The notes under the pieces were generated by a model. It did no database searches and was not told the origin of the DNA. It was given only the letters and a program-made list of their open reading frames with translations. Below, piece by piece: positions 35,234 to 46,182 of a stretch of 64,000 nucleotides of DNA. This DNA comes from Hymenoscyphus infarciens. Lineage: Eukaryota > Ascomycota > Leotiomycetes > Helotiales > Helotiaceae. The translations under genes and the position numbers were made by a program. Position 1 is the stretch's first letter. Each line of letters begins with the position of its first letter. The DNA lies in NCBI GenBank assembly GCA_001414345.1, contig LLCB01000008.1, positions 124,001 to 188,000 on the forward strand, given 5' to 3'.

Positions 35234-36439
35234 GGTGGCTTCTATTACCCCTTGTTGGGGGAGTTACGCGTTCTGTTGTGGTTGAGAAGAGGGGTGTTGT
35301 TTTGAGGAAAAAGTTGCTGAAGAGAGGTAGTACAGCCAAAAGGGGGAAGGAGCCACAAGCAAGTGAGTAAATTGAAGTGGCAAACTCCTTGGGTTACTCC
35401 TTGGGTTACTCCAGCCTCACAATCCAGACTCGGAAGAGCGAAAAAGAAAGCTTGTTTGTACTACTTAAAGCTAGTACATACAAGTACATAGGTATGTACA
35501 ATATGGTGATGAGAAAGTTTCCCAGTTACCTCTGCATCGGGACGTGGGTGACTCTTTATCCCATGGTCTCTGTCATTAGCACTTTCTTAGCGATCTACGA
35601 CCCGACTAATAAGCCGTGAATCATCGGGGAGAATTGTCCCATATGATTGGTTGAGCGGAAGACTTCTTGCGGCTCGGAACGAGGAGGGGGCATAAAACAT
35701 GTGGTATCAATATTATGCGTGAGTTGTGCAGTGTTTGTGCAGGCAGAAGGTGGGATAAATTGCACAATATGACACAATGAGGGGTTGTGCAGGCTTATGC
35801 AACTCGCCTTATTAAGCATGCAGCGCTCTCGTCATCCCCGGCCTCGGCCTCGGCCCTACCTATGTTGAGCCCCCGGAAATAGAGCGGTCTCTACGGTACG
35901 GGGACGGGAAAAACGGCCCCTTTTCGACCCCCCAGAACAAAACCATAACACGACAATCAAAATAGGCAAGCTTTTATTTTATACTTACTTAGCTGTTAGA
36001 GACTCGTTCTATAGTTTTTGTATATGCATATTTTTCTTGTCTTCTTTAGACGTTGTGTGAAGTCCTTTGGTGGGGTGTAGCACCGGGTCGAAAAGGGGCC
36101 GTTTTTCCGTCCCCGTAGAGGCTAAGCGGTTAATCCCCGTGGCTCCGATGTCGATTGTCCGACAAATCTTCGCTTCCCCTAAGATTCATCTCCCCTTTGA
36201 AAGCAACTTCCGAGAAGGCGCAAGATGAGTAACACCCAACCATCCCTTACCATGTTCGATTAATTTGATTGTCCTAGAACTTCAGGAGCAATGGAATTTA
36301 TCAGATGATTTGCAGGTGTACAGTACAGTACAGATACATGAAATCTTACTACGCATCTCTAGTTACAGAAAGTTAATGAGCGAGTATCAGTCGCATCAAG
36401 CTGGAGAACGATACAGCCACGGAGTGCGTCAAGTCTTCG
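35234..36439. other. Divergent intergenic region containing a MITE
   Basis: The region between the MFS transporter start and the peptidase-like gene. Apart from the MITE at 35889-36120, it holds a short GGGTTACTCCTTGGGTTACTCC repeat near 35393 and no convincing coding region. Confidence 0.55.
35889..36120. mobile_element. MITE (232 bp, about 36-bp inverted ends)
   Basis: The left arm 35889-35930 starts CTCTACGG and contains ACGGCCCCTTTTCGACCC. The right arm 36085-36120 is its reverse complement (GGGTCGAAAAGGGGCCGT to CGTAGAG). The left arm has a 5-6 nt insertion. The 154-bp centre has no coding capacity. I could not define a clear target duplication. The arms are GC-rich and little mutated, so this insertion looks younger or RIP-protected because of its small size. 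Confidence 0.8.
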
Positions 36440-36751
36440 TTACACAAACCCCTCCATGGGGGACGAACCCTCTATCTTTGGTTCCTTAGCCAGCCGGTTT
36501 TGTTGATAGTTTCTAGTAATCATTTCATCAAAGTATCTTGTCCCTTGGATTTTCAGTTTTGTTTGCACTGTTGAAGCAGTGAGAGGTTGGGAAAGCCATT
36601 CTTCCCAAATGATGCTAGTGCATTCCTCAAGCTCCCAATTCGGGCAGTACACCACAACATTCCAAAGTCTTTGTCGTTGTATTGTTTGAATGATAGGAAT
36701 GCTACCTACAGGTGCGGTTTGCTCTCCTCCCCATCGTTTTTGTAACTTCAT
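36440..36751 (-). CDS. Possible small hypothetical protein, 103 aa
   Basis: An open minus-strand frame starting MKLQKRWGGEQTAPVGS and containing LWNVVVYCPNWELEECTSII and WEEWLSQPLTAS. Amino-acid composition is protein-like, but no family is recognised. It lies 114 bp from the start codon of the divergent peptidase-like gene, so it may overlap that gene's promoter. It could be a chance frame or the last exon of an unrecognised gene. Confidence 0.3.
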   Translation of the reverse strand: MKLQKRWGGEQTAPVGSIPIIQTIQRQRLWNVVVYCPNWELEECTSIIWEEWLSQPLTASTVQTKLKIQGTRYFDEMITRNYQQNRLAKEPKIEGSSPMEGFV

Positions 36752-36864
36752 CGCCGTCGCAATATCGCCTGGACATTGGATTTCTTTTCGGTCCTCTTGT
36801 TGCCAATTTCATTGCGGAACCCCAATCACTTTTATCGCGACAACAAAGTACCTCAGTCCCCAAG

Positions 36865-39800
36865 ATGACACGGCTGAAAGATTGGGATTATGTGGAGCTT
36901 CAACTAGCTGGAGCCTTGAGTACGTAGCCTCCCGAACTTTTTACTCCTCTCTTGACAGCGCTGATTCTTCACACTAGATACTGGCAGGGCGCATATACCT
37001 GATCTCAGGGGACAATTGCATCCAATATTCAATAGGAATCAATGGGAGTGCGATGACTCGGAATATGCGACCCTCAAACCTTCAATGCACTTGGCAACCA
37101 ACCTCATCACTGTCGGGATGCCATACATTGCCAGCTTCTTGCCCGGGAAAGAATGCAAAAAGATATACAAGGCACTCGGTATTGAAGAAATTCAGCTCAA
37201 GGATCCCGTCTCGGGTGGTCAGATTGATGTAGCGAGAAAGGAGCTCGAGAAACTCGCGGAAAACGTTGTCTGGGAAACAGATTTTGACATTTATGACACA
37301 ATGAACGCATGGGGTATGAATATCCTCACGGATCAGAAAAAACCCTGGCATCATGAAACTTGGGAGGAGATTGCGGAATATGATAAAAGGTTCGGGCAAA
37401 AGTCTCAACGATCCGTCAAGATCGGAATTGCTGCCCAATATGTCGATTTTATTGAGGAGGCGAGACCCGACAGCGAGGAACGCATCCGAGCAACCTGGCA
37501 TGCAGCAATTACCATGGTTCACGAGATTGGACATTACATCTGGAATTTCAACACGGAAAATACCGCTAAGCGTTGGACAAGAGAATTTAAGGGATCATAT
37601 GCTGAGCCATATGTAGACGACATGTGTTTATCTGAGTTGGGAATCGCGTTCGTCGCATGGATTTTTGATGGCCATACACCTACCACTATTGCAACAGACA
37701 AACTAAGTAACCCCTTCGAACGACCACTCATATGGAGAAAGGAAAAGACTTTGGCAGATGCAGCGAAGCACGCTCGTTTACCCTACGTCATATACTGGTC
37801 TATGAGGACTGATTATCTTGAAAGGCACCTCACACACTCATTCTGGGCTCAAATGGGAGACCAGCAGGATGTAAATTTCTCACGAAAGGCACGAGCCAGG
37901 ATGGCCCCAGTCAAATTATCTGGTGTCCCGGCACCCGCAACAGCATCTATCCGAGACTGGGAGCTGGTAGACAATGTGCCTGTTTGGAAAGCCGAGTTCT
38001 GGGATAGAAGTCCCCGACCAAACACTCTATGGACACTCCGTCCTGTCGAGATAGCGATCGCGCGATCGGAGGATCAGTTGATAGAAAATGCCAAAATGGT
38101 GAAAAGGGACACCGCAAGCATGGAAAACCCACGTTGGATGGAAAACAGAGCTAAAATCGACGACGGAATCATTCTCCAGGATATATTAAAAGAGGCCCCA
38201 GAAGAGAACCCAGAAGAGAACCCAAAGGACAGGCCAAAAGAGAAGCCTCTTCCCGTTGTTGCTCATCCAACAGCCATAGAAGTACGATTCAAGAGTCTTA
38301 CAAAACCCTCCGGCGACGGGACCAAATCAGAAATTTACAACTCCTACGAACGCTGGAAATACGGTTTGGAGATCCCCGAAGAATACTACGACCAAGTTCA
38401 TAGAGTCTGGGAGTTTACCAGTCAACTGAACATTGCCAATCGATTTACTCGAGCTCAAGGGGCTGAGTATTGTAAATTGCATGACCTGGGAACGATCTTT
38501 GAAATTCCAGCATCGAGATGGGAACAGAGTAAAAAGCTCTCACCCTCAGATGAATTGGATTTGAAGATCATAGAGAGGATCCGTTGCCATCTTCTTGGGC
38601 GAGTCATCACTTATTGGCGGAGCACAGGGTTTGGAGGAATGGTGGATGTTCTAGCAGTGATTGTCTATCAGGATGTTGTTCAAATAGCGGATTCTGGAAT
38701 CTTGTCAATCGGATACCTCAGAAAAATTGTTGAGACACTTGAACGAGAAGGAGAAGCCAACGAAGGTCGTTATTCAGGGTGGGGTGAAAGAGAGAAGCTT
38801 CAGGATATGGTCAAAGAAGCCATGAGCACGCGAGGAGAAGCGCTGTCTCAGGTAGTGGAAGACAAACTAGATCCAGATCCTATAACCGCCAAGGAAAAAT
38901 TTCAATCTATGCTAAAAGATCTAAGGGAAGGGCGTCATCGTACGGATCCTCTCTATACACCATTTATTTGGTCAGACGACGACTGGGAAACCTTCTTCGC
39001 TCAACATAAACTCCCAACCTGGGGCAACAAAGAAGTCTACATGGAGCGATACTACGCATATGAGTACGAAAGGAAATACGGCTTTCCCCGATACTGCCCT
39101 CTATTTGCTGACCCTGCAGATCGTTGGCGAGCACCGGGTGAAGAAATGTACCGCTTCTACGCGGACATTGACAATACTTCCGTAGGAGCACTCAAAAACG
39201 CAATCTACACCAAAGGACATTTTCCAGCAAAGAGCAACCTCGTCCTCCGCATATTCAATGGCGGCCTGGGTCTTCTCAGAGACTCTGATTCCATCGGCGA
39301 AGCTCTCGGGGGAAAGAAACCCACCCTCATCCTTGAAGTCGACGAACCCGTCCCACAAGCTCCGTCGAAGGAAGAACCCAAACTTCAACTCTGGAACCGC
39401 CCTCAAGCCGTCCATCGTCTCACCTCCAACCAGAAAAAAGAAGACCTCGTTTTCGCCCGATACGACAATGAGCCAATTCCCTGGTTAGACACCAACATGA
39501 CTATGGAAGAGAGATTCAAACACATCCGCGACTCTGCCATCCTTCTGGAACAAGCCATGGATCCTAACAACGGGAACCCAGGCGCGAAAACAAGCCAGCC
39601 AATGGGTGCATCAGTTTTACTCGAGCAGTGGGAGGACTACGAAGATATCCTGGAAAAGCGATTGCGAGGAGGAAATCCGACTCGAGGCGAGATGCTCGAT
39701 CTGGTAGCCGAAGAGGAGGACAAGAAGAAACGAAAGAGTCACATGAGGGAATATGTGAACGCGGTCAAGAGGAGGAATATCGGCAGAGGAGTCAACAAGG

Positions 39801-40030
39801 AGAATTGGGACGTGAAATATTTCGCCGAGTATGGATATCAGCCACCCGAAGAGGAGCCTCCGATTACAATCTTGTCACCTGGTGGCACTGCTCGTACCAT
39901 AATTCCGGGTAGGCCCAACGAAGAGGATTTCGATCGCGTTAGGGGAATAGAGCAAGCGCACGAGGTGAGGAAGGCTTACGGAGCCTGGAAAATTAGAGCT
40001 GAAGATACTCAGGCTGATTGGACGCCTTGA
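36865..40030 (+). CDS. Large HEIGH-motif putative zinc peptidase with a ubiquitin-like segment
   Basis: A 1035-aa protein of unrecognised family. Exons are 36865-36919 and 36978-40030; the 58-nt intron (GTACGT, CTGAT branch point, CACTAG) joins MTRLKDWDYVELQLAGAL to NTGRAHIPDLRG. Residues 200-204 are HEIGH, within ITMVHEIGHYIWNF (codons at 37520-37534), the HExxH zinc-binding and catalytic signature. E238 in CLSELGIAF, 34 residues after the second His, could be the third ligand as in gluzincin-type enzymes. A charged Glu/Pro/Lys linker spans about 422-442. Residues about 741-807 (VGALKNAI, then LVLRIFNGGLGLL, IGEAL and PTLILEV) follow a ubiquitin-fold pattern. The C-terminus is polar and charged. 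No signal peptide or membrane helix is seen, so it is probably intracellular. Peptidase activity and the ubiquitin-like call are inferences. Confidence 0.75.
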
Positions 40031-41747
40031 ACTCTGAGATGTTGGGGTAGATGTTGATTTTTATTGTTGGGGTGTTTTATTATTCCTCCTTTTTTTCTTC
40101 TCTTCCTGTTGGGGCAGGGGTAATACAGGTTAGATTGAGGTGATGAGTGAAATTCGATTTCGTGTTAAGACCCTTCTTATTCATGTGCCTTGCTGGTTTA
40201 CTAAATGAAGTCAGAGGAGTGAAGTTAACACAACCTAATAAAGAAAGATGATAATTGTACGACTACGGTTTAGTTTCATACTCGCTCCGACGGCTCTTCT
40301 GCTCTTTCCAATCTCTCTTTTTCATTTGCGTCTATTGAGTTTACTTACAGTCAGTTGCGAATGAACCTTTAATTTAACTGTTTTTGTAAACCAAGCTTTT
40401 TTTAGTTCCCTCTTTTTTTCTTGGGATTAAACCATAAAACGGCAATTGACACCTTTGCCACCTAAATAAATACCCCCTAAAAATGAGAGTATTCTAGTCG
40501 TAAAAGAGAGATAATTTAGTCACTTATTCTTCTTATTCACTCTTTTTACAGCTAGTATATTAAGATAATAGCCTTAATATAGAGCCTTTGATTTTTTAAC
40601 TAGTTACTAGAAGTAGAATACTATTAGAGAATAAAGAGTTAAAGGAGATAAGTAGACAACGATATATAAGAAGTAGAGTATATACTATAAATATAATAGC
40701 TATATACGAGAAAGTAGTAAATACTTAGGAGTCTCTTTAAAGGAGAAGTGAGGAAGCGAATAAATAAATAAAAAAGTAGTAAGTTCCTAACTAGAATATC
40801 CCTTTTTTGCGACTAGAACGCTCTTATTTGATACAAATTTAAGGAGTTCCATTTAGGTAGTAAAGCAGTCACTTTTCAATTAATCAGGTGGTATTCTAGG
40901 TTTTTACAATTATTCAGATAGTAAAAGTCTTAATTACTAATAATAAAAAGCATCTTAAAAAGACAAGACCTAGCTAGAAAGAACCGCTATAGCTAGTTCT
41001 CTCTCTCTTCTCTCTCTTACTAAATATCCTAACCTCTGCTAAGACCTTATAAAGTAGAACTTAAATATAAACTTATGAGATATATAGACCTCTTGATTCC
41101 TGTTAACTAAAGTATACTAGCATATGCTGTTGCCTAGTAAAGGGTAAAGTAAGAGAGAAAATAGGAGAGTTTTTCAAAAAAAAGCACGGTTTATAAAAAG
41201 CTTGCAAATTCAAGGTTCAATCGCAACTCACTGTAAAGAGATTCGCTACCCCAGTGTAAGCACAAACTACTCAGGTACTCAAGTATTACTCTGAGCTACT
41301 CTACTCATTTCTCACGCTGCGCTACCCGAGTAACTCCACCCTACTCCACTCTACCCAGAATACTATTCGAGCAGCTAAGTGTTTTGTATTCACACTGCTA
41401 TTGACCGAAGACGAAGTAAGAATTCACAAGTCTCGAGTAACAACCTTTCAGTTGCCTTCGAGGGAACCAAAATGTTCGATATTTCTCTTATTTTCTTCAT
41501 CCATTCCTAAATACTCACATATTTATTCTGAATTATCAACACTACCTCTCTCCAAAAAGGTATTTCCAAATCTCCAAGACCAAACACCATACACCAAAAC
41601 CCAACTCCCTCCATTTTAAACACCAGAGAAGAATGTAAAACCCGCTCGCTAAATCGCTCTCACACAAACGCCATTTGTAAATGCCCACCCCAAAGAATGT
41701 CTAAAATGCCACTCCAGAAAAAGAAAGCATGATCCCCATCCCGTTCT
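40031..41747. other. Intergenic region with a small AT-rich patch
   Basis: Convergent region between the peptidase-like gene and the second transporter. From about 40430 to 41200 the sequence turns AT-rich and RIP-like. It holds a possible degraded inverted-repeat element (about 40440-40880) whose end CGGCAATTGAC resembles that of the element at 48305. No gene is supported. Confidence 0.5.
40440..40880. mobile_element. Possible degraded TIR element related to the one at 48305
   Basis: The left end CGGCAATTGAC followed by CCTTTGCCACCTAAAT faces a right arm at about 40845-40878 whose complement reads GTGACTGCTTTACTACCTAA. Internal words such as GATATTCTAGTTAG are shared with 48305-48870. Arms match only roughly and no target duplication is clear. 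Confidence 0.35.
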
Positions 41748-43456
41748 TTACACAGAAAGTAAAGAACTAGCATCCGTAACCGTAGCACTCACCGAATCCT
41801 TCTTGACATCGAATCTCTCAGTCAACTCCTCCTTCCTCGTCCTCTTGACGCAGAAACATTGCATGGCCCCAATAAGCGCAACAAAAGCACTTCCATACCA
41901 CGCCAATCCATTGAATCCAAATCTTGAACCAAGGGTATAGAGATATCCAGCAACAGGAGGGGAAATAGTCCTACAGGCCGCACCTGCGGAAGCAGCCAGA
42001 CCATTGATCTTCCCCAGAACGGTTGGTGTAGGAGTAGCTTCTTTGATCATGATCAGGATAACGGGGTAAGCGAGGATAGAGAGTAAATTTCGAATCGTGA
42101 GGCAGGCGTAGAGTCCCGCCATGACCATTGACGAAGGAAGATAGACCAGGAAGGGCATAATGAGATATGAGATCGGGTGAAGGATCGTGACGACGACGAA
42201 GAGACGGTGGATTCCTAGTTTTTGCGCAGCGAGGGGGAAGACCACGGCTTGGACGAAGAGAGCTATGACTCCGTCGATGCTCATTATTACACCGACTTCT
42301 TGGACGCTTAGTCCGAGTCCTCCGGAGCGAAGGGGATCGATCCCCATTTCTGATGCTGAGAAGGTGGAAAGGGAAGCAAGTGTTTCTCTTCGTTCATCTT
42401 CGAGAAATATGGGGAGGAGGTGATCGTATGACATGCTGTGGTAGGTAAATATTCCCAATGCAAAAATCAATGCTATGATTTGCTTTGTGAATATCTTCAC
42501 GGGCCTGTCTTTCGTATGGGAGTGTCGCCACATGCTGTCATCGCTTCCTTCAAATGTGCCATATCTATCCGCTCGAAGATCTACCGCTGGTATTTTAATT
42601 GCATCTGCGGTTGCAATAAGAGGTGTTTCGTCGGAAGTATAGGTGAAATCTGGGAGGAGAACTCGTGGTTGCATGTCGGGGTGCGTTTCCTCAAGAAGAA
42701 AGTAGCCTAGAAAGATGCTGACGAAGAGCATTCCGGCGCAGAGCAGGTTGGGGAGAAGGTATGGGAACTTTGCGAAAATGCCGTCTGGGGAGAACTTGTC
42801 GGGAAATGAAGTCGCAGGGTCTGCAAAAAACCCGCCAATTGCAGGTCCAATTATTGTACCAATTGACCAAACAAATGGCATGATACTGTATGCTCGAGGT
42901 TCGTGTTCTGGTTTTGTGACTAGTTCTCCCACCATGGTTTGAATGACTCCTATGTTTCCGTTCTGTACCTGTCAGCAGATTTTCCAAAGTGACAAAATGG
43001 CTTTGGGAACCTTACCAGAACACCTCCAATTGCTCTACCTGCTAATGCGACCCATATATTCGAAGCAAAGCCAACCATGACCATGCTAATCATTGTACCA
43101 AAGCACCCTGCCAGCAAAACTGGTTTTCGTCCCACGCGATCGCTTAGTCCTCCCCAGAACATTCCTGTCATGGATTCGGATAACGCGAATGCTGAGATGA
43201 GGAGTCCCGCATAGAAGGAGGCATCGTGTTCATCGCCAACATTGAATTTCTTGACCAAAGGCCAGGCGTAGGGGAAGATGGAAGTGAGGGCAATTGGTTC
43301 AGCAAGCCGAACGATAGCTAGAAGGAATTTAGTCTCAATTGACCTTTTTCCGAGACCTCATTGAAAGTGGCGTATGGAAGACTCACCTAATAAGAATAAC
43401 TGCACAGTAGGAAACTTTTCCGGGTCTCTAATCCTTCTCTGATTGGTTAGATACAT
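41748..43456 (-). CDS. MFS transporter (12-helix, fungal multidrug/ZIFL-like type)
   Basis: Major facilitator superfamily membrane transporter of about 528 aa. Exons on the minus strand: 43387-43456, 43016-43317 and 41748-42962. The start MYLTNQRRIRDPEKFPTVQL is followed by LLAIVRLAEPIALTSIFPYA (first helix), GGLSDRVGRK (motif A, residues 79-88), GRAIGGVLNGNIGVIQTMVG across the second junction, and GTIIGPAIGGFFADP (motif C). A central loop (ETPLIATADAIKIP to SHTKDRPVK) precedes helices 7-12. The second acceptor at 42963 is chosen over CAG six bases upstream because it restores G-V-L-N-G-N-I-G and leaves room after the CTGAC branch point. An upstream in-frame extension exists without an ATG. 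Substrate is unknown. Confidence 0.87.
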
Positions 43457-45650
43457 GGCTTTCGTGCCTGGCTTGACTCTTACGGCTTGTCGGAATTGAA
43501 AAGAAGAAGTAGAAAAAGTCTGTGGCAGGCTTCTGGTATTGTTCTAGAAAGATTGTGTGGCCGGCGGAACTTCTTTTCAATCCAAATAAAATCGGTGGTC
43601 GGGACTTCCAGTTTGGGGAAGTTGGTTGAAAAATAGAGGGGGTTGAGTTGTGGAATGTGTGGAATGTAGATCTGCAACACTGCAAGCAAAAAGACCAAGA
43701 AGCAGGATATGAGACCCTGAATATAGAAGGTGGCGGGAGACAGTTGGAGAGATAAGAGAAGAGAGAGTGGTGGGAGGGGAGGAAGAAATATAGAAAGTGC
43801 GTGGTGACCCAAGTGGGTCTTTTAGGAGGGAGAGAGGAGGGGAAACGCAACTCGATGGAGAAGCCGATATTTAGTGAAAGGTACCTTGTTTTGCTGGTAA
43901 GTACTTGCCAAACTTTGCCTATCTGAGTATTGGCCAGGTTATGGGTTCGAACGGTTGTTGTGAGCAAGTTTTGGAGAGAAAGTTCAAAACGACATGCACA
44001 AGTGGCAGAAAAGCAGAAAAGCCGAGTTAGGCGAATGAATATTGTCCGGGGCGGCTCTTGATTGGTGGTAGGAGTCACTACTCAACCCCCCTAAACTAAA
44101 TGTAAGCAGAATGTCTGTGCACTCTACCTACATTTAGTTCCGGGGGAGAGTATCAACAAGTAGACTTTTGTGCAACCACCAACAAATACGATATAGCAAC
44201 TTTAGCCAGTCAATCCGATATGACAGGATAACTGATAGCAACGGGCCTGGATGCACCGATGCCTCTCCCGTCAATTCCAGCAACGTACCAACAACTCCAC
44301 CTCCTCTCCCGGCACACCAAAAAGTTGAACCACAATTTGCGACCGTACCAAAAATGCTACGTAATAAATCAACAAGTAACCATAAAAACACAACAAAGTT
44401 ATGAACAGAAGCGCAAAGTCATAATTTACCATTTCCTTAAGTCTTGAAAGCTTTTTATCTTGTTTGCGTCGAGATATGAGCGTTGGTACTTCTCGTAGAC
44501 TAAAGTAATGGTGCCACTTATTTTGTCTACCGGTTTAGATTCGAGAAATTTCTCTCCTACTCACCGCCTTTAGACTCTCCAAGTGGACTGCGGGAAACGA
44601 GACGAACCCTCCCATGAGCCATCCCATTGTCACGCGATGTGCACAGATTTCCCTCCCATCCGAATCATGAACCGGGACGTGCGGCAATCTGAAAGTCCAA
44701 ATTCATATGCCTTTGACTGAAAACGATGCAGTTCCTCATGGAAAAGTCGAAAACATTCGATATCGGCATATCATCCAGCCCCCTTTCTAATCCCTGGATT
44801 GGATAAGAAATAGCCGAATCGCTTGCATGAAGCTCTCTGCCGTTCACCGTTCGCGGAGTAAATCGAGCGGTGAGAACCTGGAGGTGGCGTATTTAGTGGC
44901 GCTCTGCCCCTCCATTTGTACAACATCGGATTTGGGGAAAGTCCGCTTCCTCTCCACTCCCAACCAACACATGAGAAAAATTCGGTGGTTTCGCAAGTGG
45001 GTTTTCTCTCTCTTTAGGTCATATTATCCCCTATTTAACCCCATCTATCCCCTTCCACCACAAATTCCCGTTGTTCGGCATGGGAATCCACTCCAATACA
45101 ACTACGGCGGGTATGCCGACATCGTCACAGAAGAACAAGCATTTGCCTTTTTCACCCGCACTCGCATATGTATCTTTGCCGTTTCCTATTGCATAGCGAC
45201 GATAAGAGGCACGACGGAAATACCCATCGAACAGCAAAAGGTGCATCGGCCCGTCGATTCCATAAGGCAGTGTTAGAGATAGAATATCTACGATAAGAGA
45301 TGTTTCACAGATTAGCATAGGGGTTTTTGCAACGCCAGTCTAGAGGGTTGCTTTTCATGCAGAAATGGACAACGTGGAATGGCGTGGTTGAGAGAATCCA
45401 TGGTATGAAGGTATCCGATTCTAACCGGGGATACTTTTCCTATTCTTTGGATTGTGGTGGTTCGGTAGAAGAATGGAGGGAGAAAGGTACCTAGGTACAC
45501 CGAGGTCCATTGAGGTATTTTCTTGGCAGATTTTCCTTTTGCAGATACGGTAGTAGGGTATCTAAGGAGTAACGAGATTATCATCAGACTTCGGAGGTAA
45601 TGTGAACGAGTTAACTGAGCTCTAAAGGGGTTCTTCGACGAAGCCTCGAG
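43457..45650. other. Upstream region of the second MFS gene; no confident gene
   Basis: The interval contains the transporter promoter and leader. A foldback lies at 44086-44146. On the minus strand between 44560 and 45320 there are several protein-like but disconnected frames (for example PIQGLERGLDDMPISNVFDF at 44700-44790 and IDGPMHLLLFDGYFRRASY at 45190-45260). They may be fragments of a decayed gene, but I cannot connect or name them. Confidence 0.4.
44086..44146. repeat. Foldback inverted repeat (about 28-bp arms)
   Basis: Left arm CCCCCCTAAACTAAATGTAA and right arm CTACATTTAGTTCCGGGGG are near-perfect reverse complements separated by only about 5 nt, giving a long hairpin about 630 bp upstream of the second MFS start. 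It could be a minimal MITE, a terminator-like structure or an old palindrome. Confidence 0.6.
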
Positions 45651-45994
45651 GGACTTGAAAACAACTAAAATCTATTTAGATTTTGCAGGAAATATTACAA
45701 TCAAATTCAACTAATATTCTTCCGATCTCCACTTAGAGTCTGACTCTTCTACTCTGAAATTACCAGAGAAGGTCCTCAAAAGCGAAGAAAAGGTGACAGA
45801 GCTCTCGCTTAAAAAGGGGGGTGAGGAGCTAAGGTCACTATCTGTTTGTCTCAAACTTTCACACTAGAACCAAAAGCGATGAACCTTACATATCAAGTGC
45901 AAAGGTATATTTAAAAGCATAGCTAAATATATAGTAGGCTTTCTTCAGGTTCCTCTGCAGTTTCTGTAAGGAGGTAAAGACAACAAAGAAGGTA

Positions 45995-46182
45995 AGAGAA
46001 ACGAGCGAAACTCTAACAACACCCAAGGCTAGGGGTAGACTTATTTGACGTAATTGAATCTTTCCCCCAACTATTTTACTTCTATAACTTTTTTTTCAAT
46101 ACTAATGGTATAATATCAACTCCTGGTGTTACTGTTAGTAGAGTAATTGGTGGGGTGTTGTCAGAGTTTCGCTCGTTTCTCT
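45995..46182. mobile_element. MITE of Tc1/mariner type (188 bp, TA duplication)
   Basis: Left arm AGAGAAACGAGCGAAACTCT followed by ACAACACCC, and right arm its reverse complement with one mismatch (about 30 bp). TA lies directly outside both ends (45993-45994 and 46183-46184). The centre is non-coding. Size, TIRs and TA duplication fit a non-autonomous Tc1/mariner derivative. Confidence 0.8.

Noticed and set aside
43428..44078. 216-codon minus-strand frame upstream of the second MFS gene
   Set aside because: It is out of frame with the transporter, low-complexity (Phe/Ser/Pro) and most likely leader sequence.
44827..45276. 149-codon plus-strand frame
   Set aside because: No motif, and the opposite strand looks equally protein-like, so neither can be called confidently.
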